From: a virus
Reading direction: 5' to 3' (one strand)
Length of the DNA stretch: 33,437 bases
Virus record (IMG/VR): IMGVR_UViG_3300009545_000047
Span: 1 to 33,437 of that record
The position numbers and the translations under genes are program-made. The notes beneath the pieces are model-generated. The model was not told the origin of the DNA and ran no database searches. It saw only the letters and a program-made list of their open reading frames with translations. Shown in pieces: positions 5,424-12,559 of this stretch; the stretch's first letter is position 1, and every line of letters begins with the position of its first letter.

Positions 5424-6076
5424 TCGCTGAGGCGCTCCGTCACATGCTGGCTGCTGGCATGCCCCACGAATCTATCGTGGCGGCAGTGGCAGACATGGAG
5501 GCGTCCATCGCCACCACAGATCCTGTGGCCGAGAAGCGCCGTGCCTATGACCGTGAGCGTAAGCGCCTTGCCAAGATTAATCATTCCACCGGAATTCCAC
5601 CGGAGTCCGCGGAAACCGCGGAATTGGTCCCCGTCCTTGATAAAGAAACGTCCCCCAGACCCCCTAAAGAAATTAATCCTACCCCCCGGGTTATATCCAC
5701 GCTCACGCGCAAGGCTGGCGGCTTTGGACCGCCGACTGATGTTGAGTTGGGCTTGTGGAATGAGTTCTGCGGGCAGCGAAAAAAACCACTCACGCAAAAC
5801 GCCTACTCAGCGATCCTCGCCAAGCTAGCCGAGGCGGCAGAGGCTGGCTGGCCGCCCGGCGACCTGTTTGTCCGCGCCCTGGAGGGCGGTTGGGAAACAA
5901 TCTTCGTACCGAAGGAATCGAAAAATGGGCGTTCAGGATCAAACAATTTGGCAGCGAGCAATCGGCAACGTGGTTCCGATCGGCAAGACGGCTTCCTCTC
6001 TGCCATCCGGCAAGCGGCCGATAGCTTCGGACCCAACGACTGCGGAGGAATGCCGCGCGCTTCGGGCTTGGGCTGA
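5420..6076 (+). CDS. Putative phage replication initiator / replisome organiser
   Basis: 218 residues from a GTG in a GTGA overlap. The N-terminal 30 residues (AEALRHMLAAGMPHESIVAA) and the basic stretch RAYDRERKRLAK resemble proteins found at this spot in alphaproteobacterial phages. A linker at residues 52-95 is rich in P, S, T and E, and a C-terminal helical domain follows (VELGLWNEFCGQRKKPLTQN; LFVRALEGGWETIFVP). Linker-plus-helical-domain layout, and repeats inside the gene (5583-5623), parallel lambda O. The role is inferred from layout and position, with no catalytic motif. The last 152 bases overlap the next gene in another frame. Confidence 0.5.
   Translation: MIAEALRHMLAAGMPHESIVAAVADMEASIATTDPVAEKRRAYDRERKRLAKINHSTGIPPESAETAELVPVLDKETSPRPPKEINPTPRVISTLTRKAGGFGPPTDVELGLWNEFCGQRKKPLTQNAYSAILAKLAEAAEAGWPPGDLFVRALEGGWETIFVPKESKNGRSGSNNLAASNRQRGSDRQDGFLSAIRQAADSFGPNDCGGMPRASGLG
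5583..5701 (+). repeat. Iteron-like tandem repeats, candidate replication origin
   Basis: Two abutting copies of an 11-mer, ATTCCACCGGA (5583-5593 and 5594-5604), are followed by CCGCGGAA at 5607-5614 and again at 5616-5623. Downstream is a stretch with AT-rich patches (TAAAGAAATTAAT, TTATAT) between C-runs, ending in ATATCCACG (5693-5701), which matches the DnaA box TTATCCACA at 7 of 9 positions. Everything lies inside the putative initiator gene, as lambda ori lies in gene O. Suggestive only. Confidence 0.4.
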
Positions 6077-6563
6077 GAACCTGCCGACGAGCGTTCCGGT
6101 TCCAGCGACCGAAGAGCAGGCTACCCGGCATCTGGCCTTCCTCGCCTCGACACTTCCGTCGAAGAACGTTGACGAGGCCGCCGGCCGCATGCGGTTCGCC
6201 GTGTACCTGAGCATGCTTCGAGGCTACAGCGACGCCGCGCTTGCCCACATGTCGCGCCGGGTCTGCGAGACGCTCGACTGGTTCCCAACACCGCACCAAT
6301 GCTTGGAACTGGCAGGCGAATACAGGCATGCGCCATCCGAACGGGTATTGGCGCTAGCGGCATGTAATCGGTTCGACCAACAGACGTTCGAGAACTGGAT
6401 CTTGTCGCTGTCTGATGGCGACGAACCGAACCTGGACGTTCCGCCATTCTGGATCGAAAGCGCGCTCACCCGAACACTGTTGCGCAAGCTGGATGACGGA
6501 ACCGTAGTCACCCGCGCCAAGTATCGGGCGATCAACCGTATCGACACGGCCGATGCCGCGTGA
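5925..6563 (+). CDS. Hypothetical replication-associated protein
   Basis: 212 residues from an ATG with GAAGGA 8 nt upstream, inside the end of the initiator gene. The N-terminal 45 residues are low complexity. A helical domain starts near residue 65 (PATEEQATRHLAFLASTLPS, YLSMLRGYSDAALAHMSRRV) and continues with CETLDWFPTPHQCLELAGEY. By position after an initiator it may be a helicase-loader or primosome partner (lambda P analogue), but no AAA+ motif is present and the role is inferred only. The stop overlaps the next gene. Confidence 0.5.
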   Translation: MGVQDQTIWQRAIGNVVPIGKTASSLPSGKRPIASDPTTAEECRALRAWAENLPTSVPVPATEEQATRHLAFLASTLPSKNVDEAAGRMRFAVYLSMLRGYSDAALAHMSRRVCETLDWFPTPHQCLELAGEYRHAPSERVLALAACNRFDQQTFENWILSLSDGDEPNLDVPPFWIESALTRTLLRKLDDGTVVTRAKYRAINRIDTADAA

Positions 6564-6750
6564 ATGGCCAAATCACGGGCACCCGCCGAGAGACAAAACC
6601 GCCCCTCTCGGCATCCGCTGGAAGAACGGCAAGGTATCCAAGCACACCTACACCGCTGGCCAGCTCATCTGGAGACTTCGCGGAGACGATCACGACGTAC
6701 TGACTTTCTGGCGAGTTAACGGACAGGACGATTTGGAGGAAGCGAGATGA
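6553..6750 (+). CDS. Small hypothetical basic protein
   Basis: 65 residues from an ATG 11 nt before the upstream stop. The sequence PLGIRWKNGKVSKHTYTAGQ, then LIWRLRGDDHDVLTFWRVNG reads like a compact strand-rich fold. The alternative frame from an ATG at 6564 is Arg/His-rich and less protein-like, so this frame is preferred. The stop overlaps the next start (ATGA). No family is recognised. Confidence 0.5.
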   Translation: MPREWPNHGHPPRDKTAPLGIRWKNGKVSKHTYTAGQLIWRLRGDDHDVLTFWRVNGQDDLEEAR

Positions 6751-6911
6751 CGGGAGCTAATATTAAGCAAGCGGTTGGCGGGGTAATGGTCTCTGCTCCT
6801 CTATTGATACCAGCGCTAGCGTTCGGTTGGAGATGGATTGTTCTGCTGCTGATAGTAGCTGCATTATGTGTGTGGGTTGTAGTTGGTATTTCACTACTTT
6901 CCGACGACTAA
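6747..6911 (+). CDS. Small two-helix membrane protein
   Basis: 54 residues from an ATG in an ATGA overlap, with GGAGG about 9 nt upstream. Almost the whole chain is hydrophobic: VGGVMVSAPLLIPALAFGW, then WIVLLLIVAALCVWVVVGI, with a short charged end (SDD). This predicts two closely spaced membrane helices. The local base composition is lower in GC than the neighbours. Possible roles are a holin-like or superinfection-exclusion protein; nothing discriminates between them. Confidence 0.5.
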   Translation: MTGANIKQAVGGVMVSAPLLIPALAFGWRWIVLLLIVAALCVWVVVGISLLSDD

Positions 6912-6934
6912 CTCATTTCAAAGGGTGGGGTATC

Positions 6935-7507
6935 ATGGCAAAGGCAAAAGCAGGCAGGAAGCGTAAAGCTGGCGAACGCACGGCATCAGGCCGCCTGCGC
7001 CAAGCCTATGACTACGGATGCGATGGGGTGCAGCGCCGCCGCGCTCTGTACGCACGCCCCGCCAATGATGACGGCAAGGTGGTAGAGGATCACACATTCG
7101 ACGCGATCGGTCGAGCCTGGTCCGCTGGCTTGCTCGAGATCGAGGGCAAGGACGCCGCTGCCATGCGTGATGCCGGCAGGGACTATGCAGCGCTGTTCTG
7201 GCGGATCTACGGCATTGGCAAGCACAAGGACAGCCTGTCCCGGTTCGTCGCCGGCAATGGTGGATCGGGTAGCAACGAGGAAGCGCTAGAAGCCGCGTTC
7301 AACGTGCGCAACGACGCCCTTCGTGCGCTCGGCCACAACATCAAGCTATGCGTGGAAAAGCTGTGCCTGGATGATCCAGACGGCAGCGACGCGGGGCCGA
7401 GCTGGCTTGACCGGATCATCTTCAGGACGCGCGGCGGAATCGCGATCGACCCGGCCGATAAAAATATTCTCGATTGTGCGATAAAGGGGCTTGCATGTTT
7501 CGTTTGA
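6935..7507 (+). CDS. Last early-operon protein, possible late regulator
   Basis: 190 residues. The start at 6935 is chosen for its position; the upstream in-frame region overlaps the membrane-protein gene. A very basic N-terminus (AKAKAGRKRKAGERTASGRL) is followed by a helical middle (AMRDAGRDYAALFWRIYGIG; EEALEAAFNVRNDALRALGH) and a C-terminal domain (KLCVEKLCLDDPDGSDAGPS). I do not recognise a family. The place, last gene before the early terminator and just upstream of packaging genes, is that of lambda Q or other late regulators, so late-gene control is a reasonable but unproven guess. Confidence 0.45.
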   Translation: MAKAKAGRKRKAGERTASGRLRQAYDYGCDGVQRRRALYARPANDDGKVVEDHTFDAIGRAWSAGLLEIEGKDAAAMRDAGRDYAALFWRIYGIGKHKDSLSRFVAGNGGSGSNEEALEAAFNVRNDALRALGHNIKLCVEKLCLDDPDGSDAGPSWLDRIIFRTRGGIAIDPADKNILDCAIKGLACFV

Positions 7508-7540
7508 CTCTGCTACGGAACGTGCTGAAATTATATCTGT

Positions 7541-7556
7541 GGTAGGTGCGCCTGCC
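7541..7556 (+). other. Short RNA hairpin before early terminator
   Basis: GGTAGG-TGCG-CCTGCC forms a six-pair stem (one G-T pair) with a four-base loop. It lies 34 bp after the stop of the last early gene and only 8 bp before the terminator stem, so the two would be present together in the transcript end. Confidence 0.4.
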
Positions 7557-7563
7557 ACTCAAG

Positions 7564-7597
7564 GGCTCGCCGGGAAACCGCGCGGGCCTTTTTCTTT
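7564..7597 (+). terminator. Rho-independent terminator of early operon
   Basis: GGCTCGCCGG, a GAAA tetraloop, then CCGCGCGGGCC form a ten-pair stem with one bulged C and one wobble, followed by TTTTTCTTT (7589-7597). It is placed to end early rightward transcription before the packaging genes. A second stable hairpin, GGGC-TTCG-GCCC, follows at 7598-7609. Reading through it would require antitermination or a separate late promoter. Confidence 0.75.
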
Positions 7598-7684
7598 GGG
7601 CTTCGGCCCGACCAGCAAGCGTCCATCCGGCGCAGACTCATCCTCCCTATGCTGGCCTCGCGGTACGGCACTGGATGACTTGCT

Positions 7685-7873
7685 GGGTTAATCGAGTGAC
7701 CGATATGTCAAAGAACGCGCGGAAGGCGATCGGCGGAAACATTCGCCGCGTAATCATCCGTGAGCGTGGCGACATTCGGATAAAGCTTGGACACATTATC
7801 GCGATGCGCGAGGCGGCAGACGCCACGTTAGGCGACGGCGGATCTGGCTTCTAGCCACATCGGGTTAATCGAG
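7685..7873 (+). repeat. Duplicated 12-bp element before two tiny genes
   Basis: GGGTTAATCGAG occurs at 7685-7696 and again at 7862-7873, 177 bp apart. Each copy is followed by TGACCGAT or TGAGCGAT and then a start codon within about 10-20 bp. The second copy adds AGG, improving the ribosome site. The repeat may be a shared translation-initiation or regulatory element, or the trace of a duplicated gene start. The stretch 7508-7704 holds no gene apart from the hairpins described. Confidence 0.45.
7705..7854 (+). CDS. Tiny basic protein
   Basis: 49 residues from ATG 7705 (an in-frame GTG at 7696 would add three). It reads MSKNARKAIGGNIRRVIIRE, then RGDIRIKLGHIIAMREAADA, so the N-terminal half is highly basic and helical. 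It follows the first copy of the GGGTTAATCGAG element. No family is recognised. Its position between the early terminator and the packaging module suggests an early-late switch or a packaging accessory role, without proof. Confidence 0.4.
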   Translation: MSKNARKAIGGNIRRVIIRERGDIRIKLGHIIAMREAADATLGDGGSGF

Positions 7874-7882
7874 AGGTGAGCG

Positions 7883-7987
7883 ATGGACTGGCGAGGCATC
7901 ATCTGGATAGCCCTCGCTGCCGCGCTACTCGAAGCATCACGCCAGACAAGCAACATCGCTGATAAGCGCGCACGTCCGATACGGTGA
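7883..7987 (+). CDS. Tiny membrane-anchored peptide
   Basis: 34 residues with a good ribosome site (GAGAGGTGAG) before the ATG. WRGIIWIALAAALLEASRQ is one short hydrophobic helix, followed by a charged tail. The stop (TGA 7985-7987) overlaps the GTG start of the HNH nuclease, so it is translationally coupled. It follows the second copy of the GGGTTAATCGAG element. Confidence 0.4.
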   Translation: MDWRGIIWIALAAALLEASRQTSNIADKRARPIR

Positions 7988-8259
7988 CACCTACCCCAAG
8001 GCAACGCGGACGCAAAGGCGTAGAGACACGCAAGCGCCGGCTGATGGCCGAGCCGCTATGCCGGGACTGCATCGCCAAGGGCCGAGTAACGGCAAGCACG
8101 GTGCCTGACCACATCATCCCGCTCGCTAAGGGTGGGCCTGACACGGACGCCAACATCAGGTGCCTATGCGGCCCATGTCACGACGCGCGCACAGCAGAGC
8201 AGTTCGGACACAAGGTCAAGGTAGAGACGGGAGTCGATGGATGGCCGATCTCAAGCTGA
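7984..8259 (+). CDS. HNH endonuclease (packaging-associated)
   Basis: 91 residues from a GTG in GTGA overlap. A basic lead is followed by the HNH core: C26 and C29 (LCRDC), the catalytic D42-H43 (PDHIIPLAKGG), N57 in DTDANIRCLC, and C62, C65 and H66 (CGPCH). All metal and catalytic positions of the CxxC-type HNH family are present. In HK97-like cos phages an HNH protein next to the terminase genes is needed for specific cleavage at cos during packaging, and this gene sits two genes before the small terminase. That role is inferred from context. Confidence 0.85.
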   Translation: MTPTPRQRGRKGVETRKRRLMAEPLCRDCIAKGRVTASTVPDHIIPLAKGGPDTDANIRCLCGPCHDARTAEQFGHKVKVETGVDGWPISS

Positions 8260-8453
8260 TCATCAAAGCCGTCAACTCGCGATCATGCGGCGGGCCAGGG
8301 CGCAGGGCATTGGCGCTGTGCACAGAGGACGGAAAGACATTGGGTAAGCAGGTGCGATGCTCAGTCGAGAACGCAGTAGGCGAGCTGCCCACCATCACAG
8401 TGTCGTTCTACGTGGACGGTGACACCATCCGGTTCGCCGACAACGACGAGTAG
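8241..8453 (+). CDS. Small hypothetical protein between HNH and cos region
   Basis: 70 residues from an ATG that overlaps the end of the HNH gene by 19 nt, with GGGAG about 8 nt upstream. It reads MADLKLIIKAVNSRSCGGPG, later ALCTEDGKTLGKQV and VSFYVDGDTIRFADNDE, an all-beta pattern. I do not recognise it by name. Ends directly at the start of the non-coding 8454-8532 stretch. Confidence 0.55.
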   Translation: MADLKLIIKAVNSRSCGGPGRRALALCTEDGKTLGKQVRCSVENAVGELPTITVSFYVDGDTIRFADNDE

Positions 8454-8510
8454 GGGGTGGGTCAAACTCTGCAACTCGGCAGACGGACACCGCGCCCATA
8501 GCCCAGAAAC
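8454..8510. other. Candidate cos region
   Basis: A 79-bp non-coding gap (8454-8532) in a genome with almost none separates the HNH cluster from the small terminase. It begins GGGGTGGGTC and contains GACACCGCGCCCATAGCCC, so G-rich and C-rich blocks face each other around the centre. cos sites of HK97-like phages lie at this map position, and similar G-run motifs occur in related phages. No cleavage point can be assigned from sequence. Confidence 0.35.
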
Positions 8511-8532
8511 ATCGCTAATACAGGATTTGGTC

Positions 8533-9009
8533 ATGAGCCGTAAGCAGCGGATCGACAGCAATGCCGCCGCCGTGAAGGTCATGGGTTCGGCGCTGCGCAA
8601 ACTGGAGCCGCCGGCTCACGTTCGGATGCAGGAAGGCGATTGGCCGTTCTGGCATTCGGTGATCGCGGAGTTCGCACGGAGCGAGTGGACGGACCACCAG
8701 CTTGAGCTAGCCGCGATGCTGGCGCGGGCGATGGCGGATCTGGAGCGCGAGCAATACGACCTGAGGGCTGAGGGCTCGGTGATGAAATCCGAGAAGGGTA
8801 CTCCGGTGGTCAACCCACGGAAGCAAGTTGTCCAGATGCTCGCCGGCACGATCCTGTCGATGCGCCGCAGTTTGTCGCTTCACGCACGCGCGCAAGGGGG
8901 TGAGGCGCGGGACGTTGGCAAGCGACGGGGCCAGGCGAAAGAGATCGAGGCGGACAATCCGCTAGAGCAAGACGAAGGGCTGTTGGCGAGGCCGCAGACC
9001 TATAACTGA
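8533..9009 (+). CDS. terS: Terminase small subunit
   Basis: 158 residues from ATG 8533. The sequence MSRKQRIDSNAAAVKVMGSA, the helical middle (WTDHQLELAAMLARAMADLE; YDLRAEGSVMKSEKGTPVVN) and the tail (MLAGTILSMRRSLSLHARAQ) fit the P27-type small terminases: a DNA-binding head, then the conserved G-x-P-x-x-NP segment and a helical oligomerisation part. It forms a ring that recognises the packaging site and stimulates the large subunit. The gene immediately precedes terL (one-base overlap of stop and start), as in HK97-like phages. Confidence 0.75.
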   Translation: MSRKQRIDSNAAAVKVMGSALRKLEPPAHVRMQEGDWPFWHSVIAEFARSEWTDHQLELAAMLARAMADLEREQYDLRAEGSVMKSEKGTPVVNPRKQVVQMLAGTILSMRRSLSLHARAQGGEARDVGKRRGQAKEIEADNPLEQDEGLLARPQTYN

Positions 9010-10502
9010 TGACCCGAGGTGAGCGTGTCGTCGCCTTCATCGAACGCTATTGCCTAGTCCCCGAGGGCGCCAAGGTCGGTAAGCCGATCGTGCTAGCGAG
9101 GTTTCAGCGTAACTTTATTCTGGCGATCTACGATGCACCCAGGAAGGTGCGCCGCGCCTATCTCGCGATTGCCCGTAAGAACGGCAAGTCAGCGCTGATT
9201 GCCTGTATCTTGCTCGCCCATCTGGTCGGGCCGGAAGCGCAGTTGAACAGCCAGATCGTTTCCGGCGCCCGATCGCGGGAGCAGGCGGCGGTCGTGTTCA
9301 ATCTTGCCGCGAAGATGGTGCAGCTATCGCCGGACTTGCGGAAGCTGGTTCGCATCGTTCCCTCGGGCAAGCGCCTGATCGGTTTGACGATGAACACCGA
9401 ATACAAGGCGCTGGCAGCCGAGGGAACGACAGCCCACGGCCTTAGTCCGGTCCTGGCGATTCTCGATGAGGTTGGCCAGGTCAAAGGGCCGCAAGACGAT
9501 TTCATTGACGCGATCACGACGGCACAGGGTGCCCACGAGGACCCGCTGCTGATCGCGATCTCTACGCAGGCGCCGACTGACGGCGATCTGTTCTCGATAT
9601 GGCTGGACGATGCCGAGCGGTCGGCTGATCCCGGCATTGTAAGTCATGTCTATACGGCCCCCGAGGGCTGCGAGGTTGACGACGAAACGGCCTGGGCAGC
9701 GGCTAACCCCGCGCTCGGCCTGTTCCGCTCGCTGGAGGATGTGAAGGAACAGGCGGCGCAAGCGAAGCGCATGCCGTCGTCAGAGAATACGTTTCGCGTG
9801 CTGACGCTTAACCAGCGCGTGAACATGATTTCGCCGTTCGTGTCGGCGTCCGTATGGAAGGCGGGCAACGAGGCGGCGGCGGATTGGGATGGCTCCCCGA
9901 TGTACGGGGGGTTGGACCTTTCGGCCACGACCGACTTGACGGCCCTTGTGCTGACGCAGCGCCAATCTGGCGTAGTGATGGTGCAGCCGCATTTCTGGAT
10001 GCCGGAAGCAAGCGTTGCAGCGGCGGCGAAGCGGGACCGGGCACCATACGACGTTTGGGTGCGCGATGGGTTCATCCGTACCACGCCGGGCTCGGTGATC
10101 GATTACGCATTCGTAGCGCAAGACGTGGCTAACATCTGCGCCGGCCTGCCGCTGCGCAAGCTGGCGTTTGACCGCTGGCGGATGGACCGGCTGAAAGGCG
10201 AGTTGGACAAGATCGGGGTCGAACTACCGTTGGAAGAATTCGGCCAAGGGTATCAATCAATGAGCCCGGCGCTCGATGCGCTTGAGGCGGACCTGTTGCA
10301 GGAACGGGTGCGGCACGGGGGTCATCCCGCTTTGGCGATGTGTGCTGCGAACGCTGTGGTTACGCGCGATCCTGCGGGAAATCGGAAACTGGACAAGGGC
10401 AAAGCTACCGGCCGCATTGACGGCATGGTCGCCCTGGCAATGGCGGAAGGGGTTGAGGCGATGGCGCACGAAATCCCTGCCGGGGTCCAGATTTTCGTAT
10501 GA
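9009..10502 (+). CDS. terL: Terminase large subunit
   Basis: 497 residues, normal for the HK97/lambda-type family. ATPase: Walker A-like ARKNGKS (55-61), Walker B LAILDE (149-154) and coupling motif STQAP (185-189). Nuclease: GLDLSATTDL with D303 as first acidic residue, then AFDRW and GRIDGMVALAMA carrying later ones. The enzyme cuts concatemers at the packaging site and pumps DNA into the prohead. It overlaps the small terminase by one base and the portal by four. A long antisense frame here is a shadow. Confidence 0.93.
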   Translation: MTRGERVVAFIERYCLVPEGAKVGKPIVLARFQRNFILAIYDAPRKVRRAYLAIARKNGKSALIACILLAHLVGPEAQLNSQIVSGARSREQAAVVFNLAAKMVQLSPDLRKLVRIVPSGKRLIGLTMNTEYKALAAEGTTAHGLSPVLAILDEVGQVKGPQDDFIDAITTAQGAHEDPLLIAISTQAPTDGDLFSIWLDDAERSADPGIVSHVYTAPEGCEVDDETAWAAANPALGLFRSLEDVKEQAAQAKRMPSSENTFRVLTLNQRVNMISPFVSASVWKAGNEAAADWDGSPMYGGLDLSATTDLTALVLTQRQSGVVMVQPHFWMPEASVAAAAKRDRAPYDVWVRDGFIRTTPGSVIDYAFVAQDVANICAGLPLRKLAFDRWRMDRLKGELDKIGVELPLEEFGQGYQSMSPALDALEADLLQERVRHGGHPALAMCAANAVVTRDPAGNRKLDKGKATGRIDGMVALAMAEGVEAMAHEIPAGVQIFV

Positions 10503-11776
10503 GCTGGTGGGACTCGCTCCGAAATTATCTGACCGCGCGTAACGAGGTCGGTTGGGCGAGCGACCTTCCGCCTGTCACGTCCCAACAGCTTGGCGCGGGC
10601 TCGGACTTCTATCGCCTGGTTTCCGGCGCAGATGGAAAGCTGAAGTATCCGAACGAGCAGAACGCCCTGACAATCTCGGCGGTCTATGCCTGCGTCAGCC
10701 TGATCGCGGGTGCCATTTCGGCCCTGCCGATGCACATTTACCGCCGTTCGCCCGATGGCGAGCGGGACATGCTGCCGAATGACGACCTTTGGTGGCTGCT
10801 CAACGAGCAGTTCACGCCGCGTTGGTCGGCTGCGGCGGGCTGGGAGTATCTTGTCCAATCGCTGCTGATGAAGGGCGACGCCTTCGCGCCGATCCAGCGC
10901 AGCGGCGCCCAGGTCATCGGTATCGAGCCGGTGCATCCCGATCGGGTGACGGTGGCGCTCGTGCCGCAAACGAAGCGGCTGATCTATGCGGTGGCGGCCG
11001 ATCCGAACACGCCGCAAGTTGGTGGGTTCACGGTCTACGACCAAGACGACATGCTCCACATTCCCGGCTTTGGGTTTGACGGGTTGCGTGGCCTGTCGCC
11101 GCTCCAGCACCACCTTCGCATGACCGGGGCCGTAGCGCTGGCGACGCAGGATTACGCCGGCAGGTTCTTCGCGAATAGCGCTAGACCGGATATCATCATT
11201 TCGAGCGACCAAGATTTATCGCCTGACATCGCGGATGGCATCGCCGCCCGTTGGCAGGAGCGATATTCGGGCGTCGATAATAGCAGCAAGCCAGCCGTCA
11301 TGGGCAAAGGCGCGACGGTCACACCGCTGACGATGTCGTCGGAGGACTCGCAGTTCCTGGAATCGCGGCAATTCCAGATCGAGGAAATCGCCAGGATCTA
11401 CGGCGTGCCTCCGTTCATGATCGGGCACAACGAGAAAACCACTAGCTGGGGCTCGGGCGTCGAGCAGATGGGTATCGGCTTCGTCCGGTACACGCTTCGC
11501 CAGCACCTCAATAAATTTCACAATGAGATCAACCGCAAATTCTTCCGCACGTCGGCCAAGTTCGCCGAGTTCGACACGTTCGAGCTGGAGCGCGGCGACA
11601 TGCTGACAATGTTCCAAGGCTATCGCGTGGCGCTCGGCCGCGCCGGTGAAAAGCCGATCATGTCGCAAAACGAAGTGCGGGATAAATTCAATTTGAAACG
11701 GATCGACGGGGGTGACTCTTTCGAGCCTGTGGCTGGAGAGACCAATGCGCCAACTGATCAACCTTCTGCGCAATAA
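10499..11776 (+). CDS. Portal protein, HK97 family
   Basis: 425 residues. The start of the fold is typical of HK97 portals: NALTISAVYACVSLIAGAIS then ALPMHIYRR near residues 58-85. The wing and clip region follows, then EEIARIYGVPPFMIGHNEKT and the closing LTMFQGYRVALGRAG, NEVRDKFNLKRIDGGD. The portal forms the dodecameric ring at one head vertex through which DNA enters and exits and to which the connectors bind. It overlaps terL (ATGA) and its end overlaps the protease start by 32 nt. Confidence 0.92.
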   Translation: MSWWDSLRNYLTARNEVGWASDLPPVTSQQLGAGSDFYRLVSGADGKLKYPNEQNALTISAVYACVSLIAGAISALPMHIYRRSPDGERDMLPNDDLWWLLNEQFTPRWSAAAGWEYLVQSLLMKGDAFAPIQRSGAQVIGIEPVHPDRVTVALVPQTKRLIYAVAADPNTPQVGGFTVYDQDDMLHIPGFGFDGLRGLSPLQHHLRMTGAVALATQDYAGRFFANSARPDIIISSDQDLSPDIADGIAARWQERYSGVDNSSKPAVMGKGATVTPLTMSSEDSQFLESRQFQIEEIARIYGVPPFMIGHNEKTTSWGSGVEQMGIGFVRYTLRQHLNKFHNEINRKFFRTSAKFAEFDTFELERGDMLTMFQGYRVALGRAGEKPIMSQNEVRDKFNLKRIDGGDSFEPVAGETNAPTDQPSAQ

Positions 11777-12494
11777 CGCCCGAAAGGGCGAGTTTCGCGC
11801 GGAAGGCAACACCCTCTACCTGTACGACGTGATCGTCTCGTCCAAGGCCGATGCTGAGTGGCTCGGCGGCGTGGACGCGGAAACGTTCGTTCAGACCCTT
11901 CGCGATATGTCGGGTGACGTGACTGTGCGGGTCAATTCGCCGGGCGGTGACGTGTTCGCCGGCCGCGCGATGGCCCAGGCTATCCGCGACTATCCCGGCG
12001 AGGTGACGGTCCACGTGGACGGCTATGCGGCTTCCGCTGCGTCGTTCGTGACAGCGGCGGCCGATAAGGTCGTCATGGGGCAGGGGTCATTTCAGATGAT
12101 CCACAATGCCTGGACTATCGCGCTCGGCAACGCAGAAGAATTGCTGGCAACGGCGGATCTTCTGGAGAAGATCGACGGAACTATCGTGGAAACCTACGTT
12201 TCTGCGGCCGATCGGCGCGGAAAGGCGGTCGATGGCGCCAAGTTCGCCGAGTTGATGGCGGCGGAAACGTGGCTGACCGGCCAAGAGTCGATCGACCTTG
12301 GGCTTGCCGACGAACTGGCCAGCGATGCGCCCAAGGGCAAAATCGCGTGGGATATGAGCGCGTACAATACCGCGCCGGAAGCAATCACTGAACAACCCAA
12401 AATCGAAGCGGAGCCGATTGTCGAGCCCGCCAAAGAAATCGAGCAGCCGAAGCCGAATTACGCGGCGGACATGCTGCTCCGACCCGCTCCCTAG
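11745..12494 (+). CDS. ClpP-type prohead protease
   Basis: 249 residues from the ATG at 11745, which has GGAGAG upstream; the longer frame start lies deep in the portal gene. It has the ClpP/crotonase fold: VRVNSPGGDVFAGRAMAQAI (62-80), the nucleophile GYAASAAS with S97, and the MIHNAW histidine H120. These match the Ser-His pair of phage ClpP-like head maturation proteases. The C-terminal 50 residues are rich in E, P and K and may be a scaffold-like or targeting tail. It cleaves the capsid delta domain and itself during maturation. Followed by a strong hairpin before the capsid gene. Confidence 0.9.
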   Translation: MRQLINLLRNNARKGEFRAEGNTLYLYDVIVSSKADAEWLGGVDAETFVQTLRDMSGDVTVRVNSPGGDVFAGRAMAQAIRDYPGEVTVHVDGYAASAASFVTAAADKVVMGQGSFQMIHNAWTIALGNAEELLATADLLEKIDGTIVETYVSAADRRGKAVDGAKFAELMAAETWLTGQESIDLGLADELASDAPKGKIAWDMSAYNTAPEAITEQPKIEAEPIVEPAKEIEQPKPNYAADMLLRPAP

Positions 12495-12519
12495 CGCGCC
12501 GCGCAACCGGAGAACCACG

Positions 12520-12544
12520 GCCCTGCTTCGGCGGGGCTTTTTTT
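12520..12544 (+). terminator. Hairpin with T-run before capsid gene
   Basis: GCCCTGC-TTCG-GCGGGGC forms a seven-pair stem with a UUCG loop, followed directly by seven T (12538-12544). It is a textbook Rho-independent terminator in the 65-bp gap between protease and capsid genes. The capsid ribosome site begins immediately after the T-run. No clear promoter is seen between it and the capsid start. Confidence 0.75.
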
Positions 12545-12559
12545 ATGGAGAAGTGAGAG

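Noticed and set aside
7504-7536. TTGACT with TTATAT as a promoter after the early operon
   Set aside because: Spacing is 21 bp, too long; with correct spacing there is no -10.
7508-7610. tRNA-like cluster of hairpins
   Set aside because: No T-loop consensus, no acceptor pairing or anticodon arm; terminator explains it better.
10322-11212. 296-codon minus-strand frame over terL and portal
   Set aside because: Antisense to two clearly recognised genes; Arg/His-rich shadow without a ribosome site.
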